Assembly (NCBI RefSeq): GCF_000423925.1
Contig: NZ_AUIX01000026.1
Span: 25,141 to 89,140 of the forward strand
DNA from: Butyrivibrio sp. VCD2006
GTDB taxonomy: Bacteria > Bacillota > Clostridia > Lachnospirales > Lachnospiraceae
Direction: 5' to 3'
DNA length: 64,000 nt
Positions 45,398 to 53,988 of the stretch are shown here, piece after piece. Each line of letters starts with the position of its first letter. The first letter of the stretch is position 1. The notes under the pieces are model-generated. The model was not told where the DNA came from. It saw only the letters and a list, made by a program, of their open reading frames with translations, and did no database searches. Made by a program: the position numbers and the translations under genes.

Positions 45398-46147
45398 TCA
45401 ATTCGAATAATACAGCCTTAAGGGAAGCTCAAGACCACATTCTTCAAGAAGCTCTTTATCACTGAGAATCTCTTTGGCTTCTCCGTCCTTCTTGATTCTA
45501 CCCTCATGCATAAGTATAACACGGTCGCAGGTATCCCATATAAAATCCAGATCATGGGATGCAATTATTTTAAGAGAATCCAGTTCGTTCAGTACGCTGA
45601 TAAGATTCCTTCTGTTTCGCGGATCAAGCGCAATTGACGGCTCATCCATAAGTATGATATCAGGCTCCATGGAAAGAATCGTAGCGATTGCCGAAAGCTT
45701 CTTCTCACCTCCGGACAGTTTGAAATTCTGCTTTTTCCTAAGCTCCTCTATATGCACCTTTTTAAGAGCCTCTGTCACTCTCTTCTCCACCTCTTCCTTG
45801 GAGAGTCCGTAGTTTCTAGGGCCAAAAGCGACATCATCCTCAACAGTTGATAAAAAGAGCTGGCTGTCGGAATCCTGAAAAACATAACCTATATGTTCCC
45901 TAATATGGTTCAGATTCTTACTGTTTACAGGGTGACCCACCACCTCAAGTTTCCCATCGTAATCAAGATACAATCCCACAAGAAGCTTCATGAAGGTCGA
46001 TTTTCCAATCCCGTTAGCTCCGATAAGCCCGATGCTCTCTTTATCGTGAGCATGGAAGTTTATATCATAGAGAATCTGATTATTTTTCTCATAGGAAAAG
46101 TTCAAATGTTCAATTGTAAGGAGCTCGCCATGTACCCCTGTCTTCAT
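45398..46147 (-). CDS. cbiO: Cobalt/nickel ECF transporter ATPase CbiO
   Basis: 249 residues. Walker A GANGIGKST, Q-loop FQDSDSQLF (typical of ECF ATPases), signature LSGGEKKL, Walker B IILMDEPS and switch His in ASHDLDF. It energises uptake through CbiQ and CbiM. The gap of 79 bases from cbiQ is free of terminator-like sequence, so one transcript is likely. Confidence 0.94.
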   Translation of the reverse strand: MKTGVHGELLTIEHLNFSYEKNNQILYDINFHAHDKESIGLIGANGIGKSTFMKLLVGLYLDYDGKLEVVGHPVNSKNLNHIREHIGYVFQDSDSQLFLSTVEDDVAFGPRNYGLSKEEVEKRVTEALKKVHIEELRKKQNFKLSGGEKKLSAIATILSMEPDIILMDEPSIALDPRNRRNLISVLNELDSLKIIASHDLDFIWDTCDRVILMHEGRIKKDGEAKEILSDKELLEECGLELPLRLYYSN

Positions 46148-46226
46148 GTTTATTCTCTCTTTCAGTATTCTAATGAAAGCACTCGCTTTTCAAGAATTCT
46201 GATTATATCAGACTCCTATAGCTCCA

Positions 46227-47006
46227 TCAAAAAAATAATTTAATTCCGTGTCTGATCACAATAAATATTGCGATCCAAATAACAGTATATATTATATCAA
46301 AAGGTCTTACCTTTGTTTCTTCCAAGTCAAAATCTCCTTTGAAACCTCTAAGGAGCATACTTTCATAAACTATGCCTGCTCTGTCCATACTCCTTATAAG
46401 CCACATCCCAACAAGAGTCCCCCAGGCACTGTAGTGGATTCCATTTTGATGAGGCGCTCTGAGTTTGTAAGCTGTCATTATTCTGTCAGCTTCCTCTCCC
46501 ATGATGTAAAAATATCTCTCAATAAGAAGTATCACTATAACTATGATTTTGGGAACATGTATGAGCCTCAGCGCATGGCAAAGCTTTTCTATCGATGTGG
46601 TAGCAATAAGAATGTATGCGGCAAGGACAGAATAAAAGCCCTTGAGCATAAGAGTCAGCATTGAGATTACGCCTCCGCTTATACCAAGTCCGCCTACATA
46701 AAAAAGAATTTCTCTATCAAAAAAAGGATTGAGAATACCCACAAAAACAACCAGAGGCAAAATCAGCCTCATGCGGTAAATCCCCATCCTGAAAGATAAT
46801 TCTCCGACTATAAAACCAAATATCGGATATATTGACATAATTATAAGAGGTGTTATGTCATACTTATTAAATGACACCACCGTAAAAATGTATAAAATGC
46901 TAATAAGCAGCTTCCCCAGAGGATGAAGTTCATTCATCCAGTGGGAACGCTGCCATAATTCCTGCATTTTCTGAAATTCGTGTAACCTTTTCTCGATTGA
47001 ATCCAT
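46227..47006 (-). CDS. cbiQ: Cobalt/nickel ECF transporter transmembrane protein CbiQ
   Basis: 259 residues with about six membrane helices. Coupling-helix motifs with A-R-G pattern appear as ESMLLRGFKGDF near the C terminus, and AYILIATTSIEKLCHALRLI in the middle fits the CbiQ/EcfT family. Its ATG shares one base with the cbiM stop (TAATG), showing coupled translation. Confidence 0.92.
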   Translation of the reverse strand: MDSIEKRLHEFQKMQELWQRSHWMNELHPLGKLLISILYIFTVVSFNKYDITPLIIMSIYPIFGFIVGELSFRMGIYRMRLILPLVVFVGILNPFFDREILFYVGGLGISGGVISMLTLMLKGFYSVLAAYILIATTSIEKLCHALRLIHVPKIIVIVILLIERYFYIMGEEADRIMTAYKLRAPHQNGIHYSAWGTLVGMWLIRSMDRAGIVYESMLLRGFKGDFDLEETKVRPFDIIYTVIWIAIFIVIRHGIKLFF

Positions 47007-48013
47007 TAATTATCGGTGACTGCTTTCTCTTTCTTGAAAAACTTAAATGCGTAGCACGCGCCAACCATAATCGCAACTACAACAAGTGCACCTACAATAC
47101 CTGAAAAGCTTGTTCCGACTGCTGCTTCACTGTTCTTGAACGCATAATCAGGAAGAAGTGATGTTGCTGTCTGGATATTCTCAGCAACCTCGTATGCACT
47201 GCCTGCTGCCTCGAGTTCTGATGTTCCTGCAACCTGCTCCATGGACCACTCAAGACCATCCGGGAATGCAGATGCAAAAAGTGAAACAATTCCGCCACAA
47301 ATTGCTGCAGCGACAGCAAGTACAGCAACTGTATTCTTAAGTGAGAGCTTACCCTCTTTTTCTGCCTTCTCGCCCACGCCCCAAAGAAGCTCAGGTCTTG
47401 CCTCATTTACAAATATAAGTACTGCAGCTGTGATAAGTCCTTCAACAGTACCGATTGCAAGATGAATCGGCTGCATTGTTGCAACAAAGAATGAGAAAGG
47501 AAGCTCTGTGATCTTAGAAGCAAGTGTCTCAAGTGTAACTGAAAATGCTCCAAGCTGAAGTGTCAGCACACAGCCAAGTATTGAAGCAATTATTATCTTA
47601 CCTCTTGTAGCTCCTTTTTTCATTATAGGCTTCCATATTAGAAGCGCTCCTACAAAACACCCATAAAAGGCCATATTCCATATATTACACCCTAGCGCCA
47701 GTAGTCCTCCGTCAGCAAATAGCAGGCACTGAACCAGAAGCACTCCTATCATTGTAAGGAATCCGCCAAAAGGACCAAGAAGTGCTGAAAGCATCATACC
47801 TCCGCAGAGGTGTCCTGATGAACCTGTACCGGGGATTGTGAAGTTGAGCATCTGTGTTGCAAAAACAAATGCACCCATTACACCCATTACAGGAATCTTC
47901 TTGGGATCATTTTCTTCCTTAACCTGTTTGATAGAGTATGCTGCCGCACCTGTGGACAGAACATACATTGTTCCGGCAACTGCCGGTGATACTAAGGCAT
48001 CAGCCATATGCAT
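47006..48013 (-). CDS. cbiM: Cobalt/nickel ECF substrate-binding protein CbiM with CbiN-like tail
   Basis: 335 residues from MHMADALVSP; GGGAGG lies nine bases before this ATG, and CbiM function needs His at position 2 (Met-His-x metal site after membrane insertion). The longer frame to 48067 would bury that His and is rejected. About seven helices follow, with FATQMLNFTIPGTGSSGHLCGGMM and QPIHLAIGTVEGLITA as in the family. The last 100 residues (one soluble loop between two helices, ending VGACYAFKFFKK) replace a separate CbiN/PDGLE protein. Ligand cobalt or nickel. Confidence 0.94.
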   Translation of the reverse strand: MHMADALVSPAVAGTMYVLSTGAAAYSIKQVKEENDPKKIPVMGVMGAFVFATQMLNFTIPGTGSSGHLCGGMMLSALLGPFGGFLTMIGVLLVQCLLFADGGLLALGCNIWNMAFYGCFVGALLIWKPIMKKGATRGKIIIASILGCVLTLQLGAFSVTLETLASKITELPFSFFVATMQPIHLAIGTVEGLITAAVLIFVNEARPELLWGVGEKAEKEGKLSLKNTVAVLAVAAAICGGIVSLFASAFPDGLEWSMEQVAGTSELEAAGSAYEVAENIQTATSLLPDYAFKNSEAAVGTSFSGIVGALVVVAIMVGACYAFKFFKKEKAVTDN

Positions 48014-48109
48014 AATTAAATTCCTCCCGAATACACTGATATTCTTCATGACACTAAAATATGTCACCGCGTTTCAACAACTCAGTATATGTCGCAGAAG
48101 GACGCACCT

Positions 48110-48130
48110 GCAAGCCCCCTGGGGGGTTAT
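48110..48130. promoter_or_regulatory. Candidate CsoR/RcnR-type operator upstream of cbiM
   Basis: GCCCCCTGGGGGG with A/T on both sides, a G-tract palindrome as bound by this repressor family, about 100 bases before the cbiM start. On the minus strand TTGAGT and an A/T-rich -10 region lie immediately before it. No cobalamin or NiCo riboswitch motif was recognised in 48014-48300. Confidence 0.4.
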
Positions 48131-48490
48131 TTTTGCTTGTATTTTCGGTACTCAACATTTGAAACATTTTCAGCTCAACACAGCAAATGCACAGAACCGG
48201 GTGAACAGTATCGTTTTCCTAATGATAAACGAAATTAATATCAAAAACGCTGAGAGAAATTATGGTTTTCACCTAAGTTAAATATAAAAATCATTTTATA
48301 CAATCATAATCTGAATATTTATTTGCACTGTAGCGATAGTTTATGATTTGATAAGAATTAATTAAAACTTTGGTTATAAATGTTATGTTTCTTTTAGCTG
48401 TAGTACATACTTTGGACAAAAATTAAATGTATCATAACATTATCAGAAGTGAGAACTTCTGACTCCCCCAACAAAACTTTTTTCATACCA

Positions 48491-48554
48491 GAGGTGTCGG
48501 ATTCCCCATCCGACACCTCCTCCTCCATTAATGACACTTTTAGTGTCGTTTTTT
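48491..48554. terminator. Two hairpins downstream of ygiQ
   Basis: GAGGTGTCGGAT pairs perfectly with ATCCGACACCTC (48491-48519). A second small stem, GACAC-TTTTA-GTGTC (48533-48547), is followed by TTTTTT on the plus strand and overlaps the ygiQ stop codon. A further palindrome AGAAGT-GAGA-ACTTCT lies near 48446. The rest of 48131-48440 is AT-rich with nothing I can assign. Confidence 0.5.
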
Positions 48555-50576
48555 ATTGTTCTTACCCCTCATCCGGCGCTTCGCGCCACCTTCTCCCAAG
48601 GGAGAAGGCTTACTTCCGGTGGCGCTTCTCTTACCAACTTTGCCTGAGGATGAATTTTCTTTGCCTTTTCTCTTACCAACTTTGCCTGAGGATGAATTTT
48701 CTTTGCCTTCTCTCTTACCAACTTTGCCCGAGGATGAATTATCTGCCATTTTTCTCTTCGCGCCACCTTCATTTGTCATCTTCCTCGGCGGAATGAGAAA
48801 CTGCGGTCCAAATCCAATGAGGTCCTCTCTGTGTTCCTTAAGGAGAGCTTCCTTTACAAGGTCATAGTTCTCAGGTCGTCTGAATTGGATAAGAGCCCTC
48901 TGCATTGCTTTTTCATGAGGGTCTCTGGCCACATATACAGGCTCCATTGTAAGCGGATCAAGTCCGGTATAATACATACAGGTTGAGACAGTGCCTGGTG
49001 TGGGATAAAAATCCTGAACCTGCTCGGGACTCAGCTTATGCTTGCAGAGATATTCAGCAAGCGCAATGGCATCCTTTAAGGTACTGCCTGGATGCGATGA
49101 CATGAGGTACGGCACAGCATACTGCTGTTTTCCGATCTGTTTGTTAACCTTGTCAAACTTCTCGATAAAGCGGTCATAAACCTTAACTCTTGGTTTACCC
49201 ATTTTATCAAGAACATTGTCAGATATATGCTCAGGCGCCACACGAAGCTGCCCGCTTATGTGATGCTTACAGAGTTCACGCAAAAATGAATCATCCTTAT
49301 CCGCAAGAAGATAATCAAATCTTATTCCCGATCTCACAAATACCTTCTTCACTCCGGGTAATGCCCGCAGCTTTTTAAGAATGCTCAGATAATCACTGTG
49401 ATCAACCTCCATGTTTTTACATACTTCGGGGTGCAGACACTTTTTATTGGGACATGCTCCAAGCTTCATCTGCTTCTTGCATGCAGGCTTCCTGAACTGT
49501 GCAGTAGGACCGCCCACGTCATGGATGTAACCCTTGAAATCCTTCTCACCAAGGAAAACCTTAGCTTCTTTTATTATTGATTCATGGCTCCTGGCCTGGA
49601 TTATCCTTCCCTGATGAAAGGTGAGGGCACAGAAATTGCACTCTCCAAAGCAGCCTCTGTTTGAAGTTATTGAGTATTTTATCTCGTCAAAGGCAGGGAT
49701 TCCGCCCGCAGCATCATATACAGGATGCCAGGCTCTCATATAATCTCTTTCATATACATCATCAAATTCCTGCTGGGTCAGTGGTCTTGACGGAGGATTC
49801 TGAACCACATACAAGCTGTTGTCATATGTCTCGTAGAGTCTTTTTCCGTTAAAAGGATCCGTATTTTTATACTGAATGGCAAAACTCTCAGCGTATTTTC
49901 TCTTATCAGACTTTATCTCCTCAAAATCAGGAAGCTTTATCGCATCATAGATATTCTCTTCATTTCTAGTCTTATAAACTGTTCCGTTTATAAATGAAAT
50001 ATCAGAAACATCCATGCCCGAAGCGAGGGCATCAGCGATCTCAACTATGCTGACTTCACCCATTCCATAGGAAATAATATCCGCACCGGAATCAAGCAAA
50101 ATAGAACGTCTTACCTTATTGGACCAATAGTCATAGTGTCCAAGTCTTCTAAGGCTGCCTTCTATTCCACCCACAATAATAGGCTCATGCTTATACACTT
50201 TTCTGATCAGATTACAATATACGATCGTCGCGTAATCCGGTCGCCTTCCCATTTCTCCGCCGGGACTGTAAGCATCCGTCTTTCTCCGTTTTCCCGCAAC
50301 TGTGTAATGGTTTACCATGGAATCCATATTTCCCGCTGAAACCAAAAATCCAAGTCTTGGAGTTCCGAGAACGGTTATGCTCTTTTCATCCCTGAAATCA
50401 GGCTGACAAATAAGGCCCACGCTGTAACCGTGAGCCTCTAATGTTCTTGTGATGATGGCAGCACCAAAGCTTGAGTGATCAACATATGCATCACCGCATA
50501 CATAGACAAAATCAAGCTGATCGATGCCCATCTCTTTCATGTCTTCTATGCTTATAGGCGGAAAACCTTTTGCCAT
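48540..50576 (-). CDS. ygiQ: YgiQ-family radical SAM protein with repeat-derived tail
   Basis: 678 residues from MAKGFPPISI; AAGAGG fits this ATG rather than the one three codons earlier. The radical SAM cluster motif is GCFGECNFC near residue 320, preceded by SITSNRG, and family signatures include VGGIEGSLRRLGHYDYWS, DVGGPTAQF and RVAPEHISD. Function in the cell is unknown. The conserved core ends near residue 600 (GPQFLIPPRKM). What follows is unusual: three copies of a 14-residue unit NSSSGKVGKREGKE, then a translated CCCTCATCCG repeat giving KPSPLGEGGAKRRMRG. Both look like later additions to the 3' end. Confidence 0.93.
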   Translation of the reverse strand: MAKGFPPISIEDMKEMGIDQLDFVYVCGDAYVDHSSFGAAIITRTLEAHGYSVGLICQPDFRDEKSITVLGTPRLGFLVSAGNMDSMVNHYTVAGKRRKTDAYSPGGEMGRRPDYATIVYCNLIRKVYKHEPIIVGGIEGSLRRLGHYDYWSNKVRRSILLDSGADIISYGMGEVSIVEIADALASGMDVSDISFINGTVYKTRNEENIYDAIKLPDFEEIKSDKRKYAESFAIQYKNTDPFNGKRLYETYDNSLYVVQNPPSRPLTQQEFDDVYERDYMRAWHPVYDAAGGIPAFDEIKYSITSNRGCFGECNFCALTFHQGRIIQARSHESIIKEAKVFLGEKDFKGYIHDVGGPTAQFRKPACKKQMKLGACPNKKCLHPEVCKNMEVDHSDYLSILKKLRALPGVKKVFVRSGIRFDYLLADKDDSFLRELCKHHISGQLRVAPEHISDNVLDKMGKPRVKVYDRFIEKFDKVNKQIGKQQYAVPYLMSSHPGSTLKDAIALAEYLCKHKLSPEQVQDFYPTPGTVSTCMYYTGLDPLTMEPVYVARDPHEKAMQRALIQFRRPENYDLVKEALLKEHREDLIGFGPQFLIPPRKMTNEGGAKRKMADNSSSGKVGKREGKENSSSGKVGKRKGKENSSSGKVGKRSATGSKPSPLGEGGAKRRMRGKNNKKRH
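48565..48609. repeat. CCCTCATCCG repeat, copy 4, inside ygiQ
   Basis: CCCCTCATCCG, hairpin GGCGCTTCGCGCC, CCTTCTCCC...GGGAGAAGGC. It is translated as part of the YgiQ C terminus. Confidence 0.85.
48629..48754. repeat. Three tandem 42-base units in ygiQ
   Basis: TCTTACC recurs at 48629, 48671 and 48713, exactly 42 bases apart, keeping frame and encoding a Lys/Gly/Ser-rich 14-residue unit. Confidence 0.9.
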
Positions 50577-50605
50577 AAAATACATCCTCTTATTAAAATA
50601 TTGCT

Positions 50606-51913
50606 TTATGCCTCAGCATTCTCTGTCATTTCCTTAAGAAGCTTATCAGCATAAACGAGTTTTACACAAACTGTGAAAATCTCCATAGCTGTGCGAAGGT
50701 CTGAAAGTGAAGGATATGTAGGAGCAATTCTGATATTGCTGTTTTTTGGATCCTTCTTGTAAGGGTAGGTAGCACCTGCACCTGTCATGGTAACACCGAC
50801 CTTCTTGGCTCTGTCAACGATAGCCTTAGCACATCCTTCAGGAGCATCAAAGCTGATGAAATAGCCTCCCTTAGGTCTTGTCCACTCACCGATATTATAG
50901 GGAGCAAGGTCTCTGTCGAGAATCTCAAGAACAGCCTCAAATTTAGGTCTGATTATAGCAGCATGCTTTTTCATGTGCTCCTTCATACCTTCAATATCTC
51001 CGAAGAATCTTACATGACGGAGCTGGTTAACTTTGTCGTGACCGATTGTCTGGTTTGTCAGCTGAGCCTTAATCTCTTCAAGGTTGTTAAGAGATGTAGC
51101 CAGGGCTGCGATACCACTTCCGGGGAAGGTGATCTTGGAGGTAGATGAAAACTTGTAAACCATATCAGGGCTTCCGGCCTTCTTACACTCCTCAAGGATC
51201 TCAATGAGATAATCCTGATCATCATCATAAAGGTGATGAATTCCATAAGCGTTATCCCAGAAAATTCTGAAGTCTCTTGCAGCAGGACGGAGTCTCGCAA
51301 ATCTTCTTACTGTCTCGTCAGAATATGAATAGCCCTGAGGATTGGAATACTTCGGCACACACCAGATTCCCTTAATAGATTCATCCTCTGAAACAAGCTT
51401 CTCAACAACGTCCATATCAGGGCCATCGGGAGTCATCTCCACAGGAATCATCTCTATTCCAAAGTACTCTGTTATAGCAAAATGTCTGTCATATCCGGGA
51501 ACAGGGCAAAGGAACTTCACCTTATCAAGCTTGCACCAGGGTGTATTGCCCATAATTCCGTGTGTATAAGCTCTTGAAACAGTATCATACATAACATTAA
51601 GTGATGAGTTACCGTAGATAATAATATTCTCGGGCTTGTTCTCCATCATTGCACCAATAAGAACCTTGGCCTCATGAATACCATCAAGCACTCCGTAGTT
51701 ACGGCAGTCGGTACCATCTTCGCAGGAAAGATCTGCATCTGAATTAAGTGCATCCATCATACCCATGGAAATATCGAGCTGCTCATGACACGGCTTACCT
51801 CTGGCCATATTCAATGAAAGATCCATTGCCTGGTATCTTTTGTACTCAGCCTTAAGGTTGGCAAGCTCTTTCTCGAGCTCTTCTTTACTCATCTCCTTGT
51901 AATCTTTAACCAT
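50606..51913 (-). CDS. Aspartate aminotransferase, class Ic
   Basis: 435 residues. The sequence matches the Ic subgroup (large MocR-like aminotransferase domain): NMARGKPCHEQLDIS, NYGVLDGIHEAKVLI, YGNSSLNVMYDT, VPKYSNPQGYSYSDE, the PLP Lys in FSSTSKITFPGSG, and RIAPTYPS. It should exchange amino groups between aspartate and 2-oxoglutarate. About 30 bases before ygiQ, on the same strand, so possibly co-transcribed; a terminator upstream isolates it from the EAL-HDOD gene. Confidence 0.93.
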   Translation of the reverse strand: MVKDYKEMSKEELEKELANLKAEYKRYQAMDLSLNMARGKPCHEQLDISMGMMDALNSDADLSCEDGTDCRNYGVLDGIHEAKVLIGAMMENKPENIIIYGNSSLNVMYDTVSRAYTHGIMGNTPWCKLDKVKFLCPVPGYDRHFAITEYFGIEMIPVEMTPDGPDMDVVEKLVSEDESIKGIWCVPKYSNPQGYSYSDETVRRFARLRPAARDFRIFWDNAYGIHHLYDDDQDYLIEILEECKKAGSPDMVYKFSSTSKITFPGSGIAALATSLNNLEEIKAQLTNQTIGHDKVNQLRHVRFFGDIEGMKEHMKKHAAIIRPKFEAVLEILDRDLAPYNIGEWTRPKGGYFISFDAPEGCAKAIVDRAKKVGVTMTGAGATYPYKKDPKNSNIRIAPTYPSLSDLRTAMEIFTVCVKLVYADKLLKEMTENAEA

Positions 51914-51970
51914 AATAGACTCCTCGCTTCGAAATTAAACTTTAAAGATTATACACTATTTTCCCCAATG

Positions 51971-52007
51971 AAAAAAGGGCTACTGCATAAATATGCGTTA
52001 GCCCTTT
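51971..52007 (-). terminator. Terminator after the EAL-HDOD gene
   Basis: AAGGGCTA and TAGCCCTT with inner TGCATA/TATGCG pairing, followed by TTTTTT on the minus strand. Confidence 0.88.
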
Positions 52008-52052
52008 AATATCACAAAGTCAGTCTTGCCGTCCCTCTGAATTATCCATGAC

Positions 52053-53279
52053 TTAAATCGGATCAATAAGATCTCTGTACCACTTAAGTGCATCAGTATA
52101 TGCTTTATAAACTGCATCCATGTCGATGTCCTCTAATATCATCAAACGGGAAACCTCCTGCCATGATGCATTTTCATATTCATACATAAACTGAAGTACC
52201 GGCCACAGATCTCCGCTCTGTCTAAGAAGAGCATCCTCAATCTTCTTGGATACATGTACAAGCTTAAGTGACTGTTCCATAGTCTGATCCAGCATGATAT
52301 CAAGGAGTGAAAACAGTCCTGCAAGGAATAGCTCTGAAGCAAAGCCCTTGATTTCGAAACACTCTGCAAGGTTTTCCGCAAACTTCGCTCTCACCATTGA
52401 AATACGTGTGATCTCACTGGGCTTATCCGAGCAAAGTTCCTTTGTAACTGCTGTGTTTATCCACTTCTTAAGCTCTTTCTGTCCAAGCATTGCTGCCGCA
52501 TGTCTGACTGATGTTATCTCAGAATTAACTGTGAGATGATTTACCATCTCGAGGAGTGAAATAACAAGAGCAGCATCTTTTCCTATAACATCTGCAGCTT
52601 GCTGGAGGTCAAAATCGGGATTGTTAACCACATTCAAAAGTTCAATATACGTAACCTTCAAAGGTGTAACCGATTTCTCGGATTCCTCTACAGGAAGTCT
52701 GAAGAAAATACCCTCATAGAGATCATAAGCTCCATCAGAAGCAAGTCTTTCGTAATCCTCCTTAGTATCAACTCCCACAGCACAAAGCTTGATTTCTGGA
52801 TAAGCTTTCTTAAAATAAATTCTTGCACTTCGGATATTAATCTTGCGGTGATCAAGAAGTATATAATCACACATATCAAGAATAGGCTTATAAGTCTCGA
52901 ACTGGTTACCCGCCAGTTTTCTGATAGCAAGCTTATAGCCCTGTCCGTGAAGATCCCAAAGTCTCGCAAGATAAGGTTCCTCAGGAAGAACCGAAGTATC
53001 AAGAAGAAGAACTATCTTTTCCTTAGGTGCTTTACATTGTTCCTCTATATTAGCGAAAAGTGAAATATGATTTATTTCAACGAATACTTCCTTGCCTCCG
53101 GAAAGGACATTGGTTCCAACGCTGTCAACAATATCAAGACCTACGATATTGACAACATTATCCAAAAACCCTGTCCCCATCAGGTAAGGATTCATAAGAT
53201 GATTATCTCTCTGCGCAAATACAGAATAAGCACAGACTTTCATTTCATCATCAAACAACGGAATCAATGAAGCAAGCAT
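52053..53279 (-). CDS. EAL-HDOD domain protein, EAL part degenerate
   Basis: 408 residues from MLASLIPLFDD, with AAAGGAG eight bases before it. Residues 1-200 are an EAL fold of the YuxH type: VFVEINHISLF, IVLLLDTSVLPE, GYKLAIRK, IKLCAVGVDTKEDYE. The E-A-L signature and the metal-binding residues are missing, so it probably does not cut cyclic di-GMP. Residues 200-400 are an HDOD domain (LLNVVNNPDFDLQQAADVIG, LLEMVNHLT, ELFLAGLFSLLDIMLD). Such proteins act as signalling adaptors. Confidence 0.88.
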   Translation of the reverse strand: MLASLIPLFDDEMKVCAYSVFAQRDNHLMNPYLMGTGFLDNVVNIVGLDIVDSVGTNVLSGGKEVFVEINHISLFANIEEQCKAPKEKIVLLLDTSVLPEEPYLARLWDLHGQGYKLAIRKLAGNQFETYKPILDMCDYILLDHRKINIRSARIYFKKAYPEIKLCAVGVDTKEDYERLASDGAYDLYEGIFFRLPVEESEKSVTPLKVTYIELLNVVNNPDFDLQQAADVIGKDAALVISLLEMVNHLTVNSEITSVRHAAAMLGQKELKKWINTAVTKELCSDKPSEITRISMVRAKFAENLAECFEIKGFASELFLAGLFSLLDIMLDQTMEQSLKLVHVSKKIEDALLRQSGDLWPVLQFMYEYENASWQEVSRLMILEDIDMDAVYKAYTDALKWYRDLIDPI

Positions 53280-53415
53280 TTTAGTACTCCTTTCAATGTT
53301 CGTATGCACATTTGTCTGTCAATTTATTATAACATCACGAAAAAACATACACAATTATGTAGTTTATAAAATATTGCTAAATTATTCACGGGTTATAAAG
53401 TAAAATGTTGCAGAA

Positions 53416-53551
53416 CAAAGAGTCGCTCGCGACTCTTTGCGCGCTGGTGCGCGCAAGCTTTAGCTTGCAAAATTCATCTGCGCACCAGTCGCATCCTTAG
53501 CGGAGCGCTTTTTATTCAATAGGAAATCCAAAGGAATTTCCTATTGAATAA
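53416..53551. repeat. Cluster of four palindromes
   Basis: In order: CAAAGAGTCGC-TC-GCGACTCTTTG, GCGCGC-TGGT-GCGCGC, GCAAGC-TTTA-GCTTGC, then (53512-53551) a perfect 16-base stem TTATTCAATAGGAAAT with an 8-base loop. GCGCACCAG at 53481 also mirrors CTGGTGCGC at 53444. Dense nested symmetry fits a REP-like or small palindromic mobile unit; the region is untranslated. Confidence 0.75.
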
Positions 53552-53576
53552 AAAAAACAGCTATTAAGCTGTTTTT
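53550..53576 (-). terminator. Terminator of the probable 6S RNA
   Basis: AAAACAGCT and AGCTGTTTT form a short stem followed on the minus strand by a run of T. Confidence 0.85.
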
Positions 53577-53825
53577 CAATACTCCCGAGAATGCCGGTTC
53601 CGGTTATTTGACTCCTAGCACAACGCCAGGTGGGTTACCGCAGCCCTTTTCGCTGTCTTCCTCTCCCATAGCTTGTCTGCACATGTGCAGGGCCGGAGGC
53701 GTGACATTTGAAAATGCGATCTAGGTGTCCCGTTTAAAGTAACTGTAGGTTCAAATTACACCGGAGTTGTCGAACATCCCAGGCGAGCTCGAGGCTCGAT
53801 ATAAACTGACCTCTGTCAGTTCTTT
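53577..53825 (-). ncRNA. ssrS: Probable 6S RNA
   Basis: About 250 bases, untranslated, bounded by a promoter and terminator on the minus strand. The ends resemble 6S RNA: CTGGGATGTTCG near the 5' end (E. coli has CTGAGATGTTCG) and CCGGCATTCTCGGGAG at the 3' end (E. coli GGCATCTCGGAG), and the two pair as a closing stem. Next inside, CCGGT/ACCGG and GACACCTAG/CTAGGAGTC pair across an unpaired central region rich in A and T, and the tip is the palindrome CTGCACATGTGCAG. A rod with a central bubble is the promoter-mimic shape by which 6S RNA holds sigma-A RNA polymerase. tmRNA, RNase P and SRP motifs were not found. Confidence 0.72.
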
Positions 53826-53831
53826 AATTAC

Positions 53832-53859
53832 ATTATAACTCTCAAAGCCGCTAAATCAA
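53832..53859 (-). promoter_or_regulatory. Promoter of the probable 6S RNA
   Basis: TTGATT and TATAAT on the minus strand with 16 bases between. Transcription would begin near 53825. Confidence 0.7.
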
Positions 53860-53988
53860 TAGATTTTCCGTAAAAAATTCTTAATTTAATATGAAGAAAA
53901 GCGCATGAAATCTACATTTCACACGCTTTTGTTTGAAATTTTGTTTTCCTTTAAGACAGGGGGACGGTTCTTACCCCTGTCTTATGCC

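Noticed and set aside
48014..48067. Longer start of CbiM
   Set aside because: It would remove the N-terminal Met-His required for metal binding; GGGAGG lies before 48013.
48014..48440. Cobalamin or NiCo riboswitch upstream of cbiM
   Set aside because: No B12-box or NiCo core could be read; only a G-tract palindrome stands out.
53577..53825. tmRNA, RNase P or large SRP RNA at this place
   Set aside because: No tag-peptide frame, no RNase P core and no SRP Alu/S-domain motif; end motifs fit 6S RNA better.
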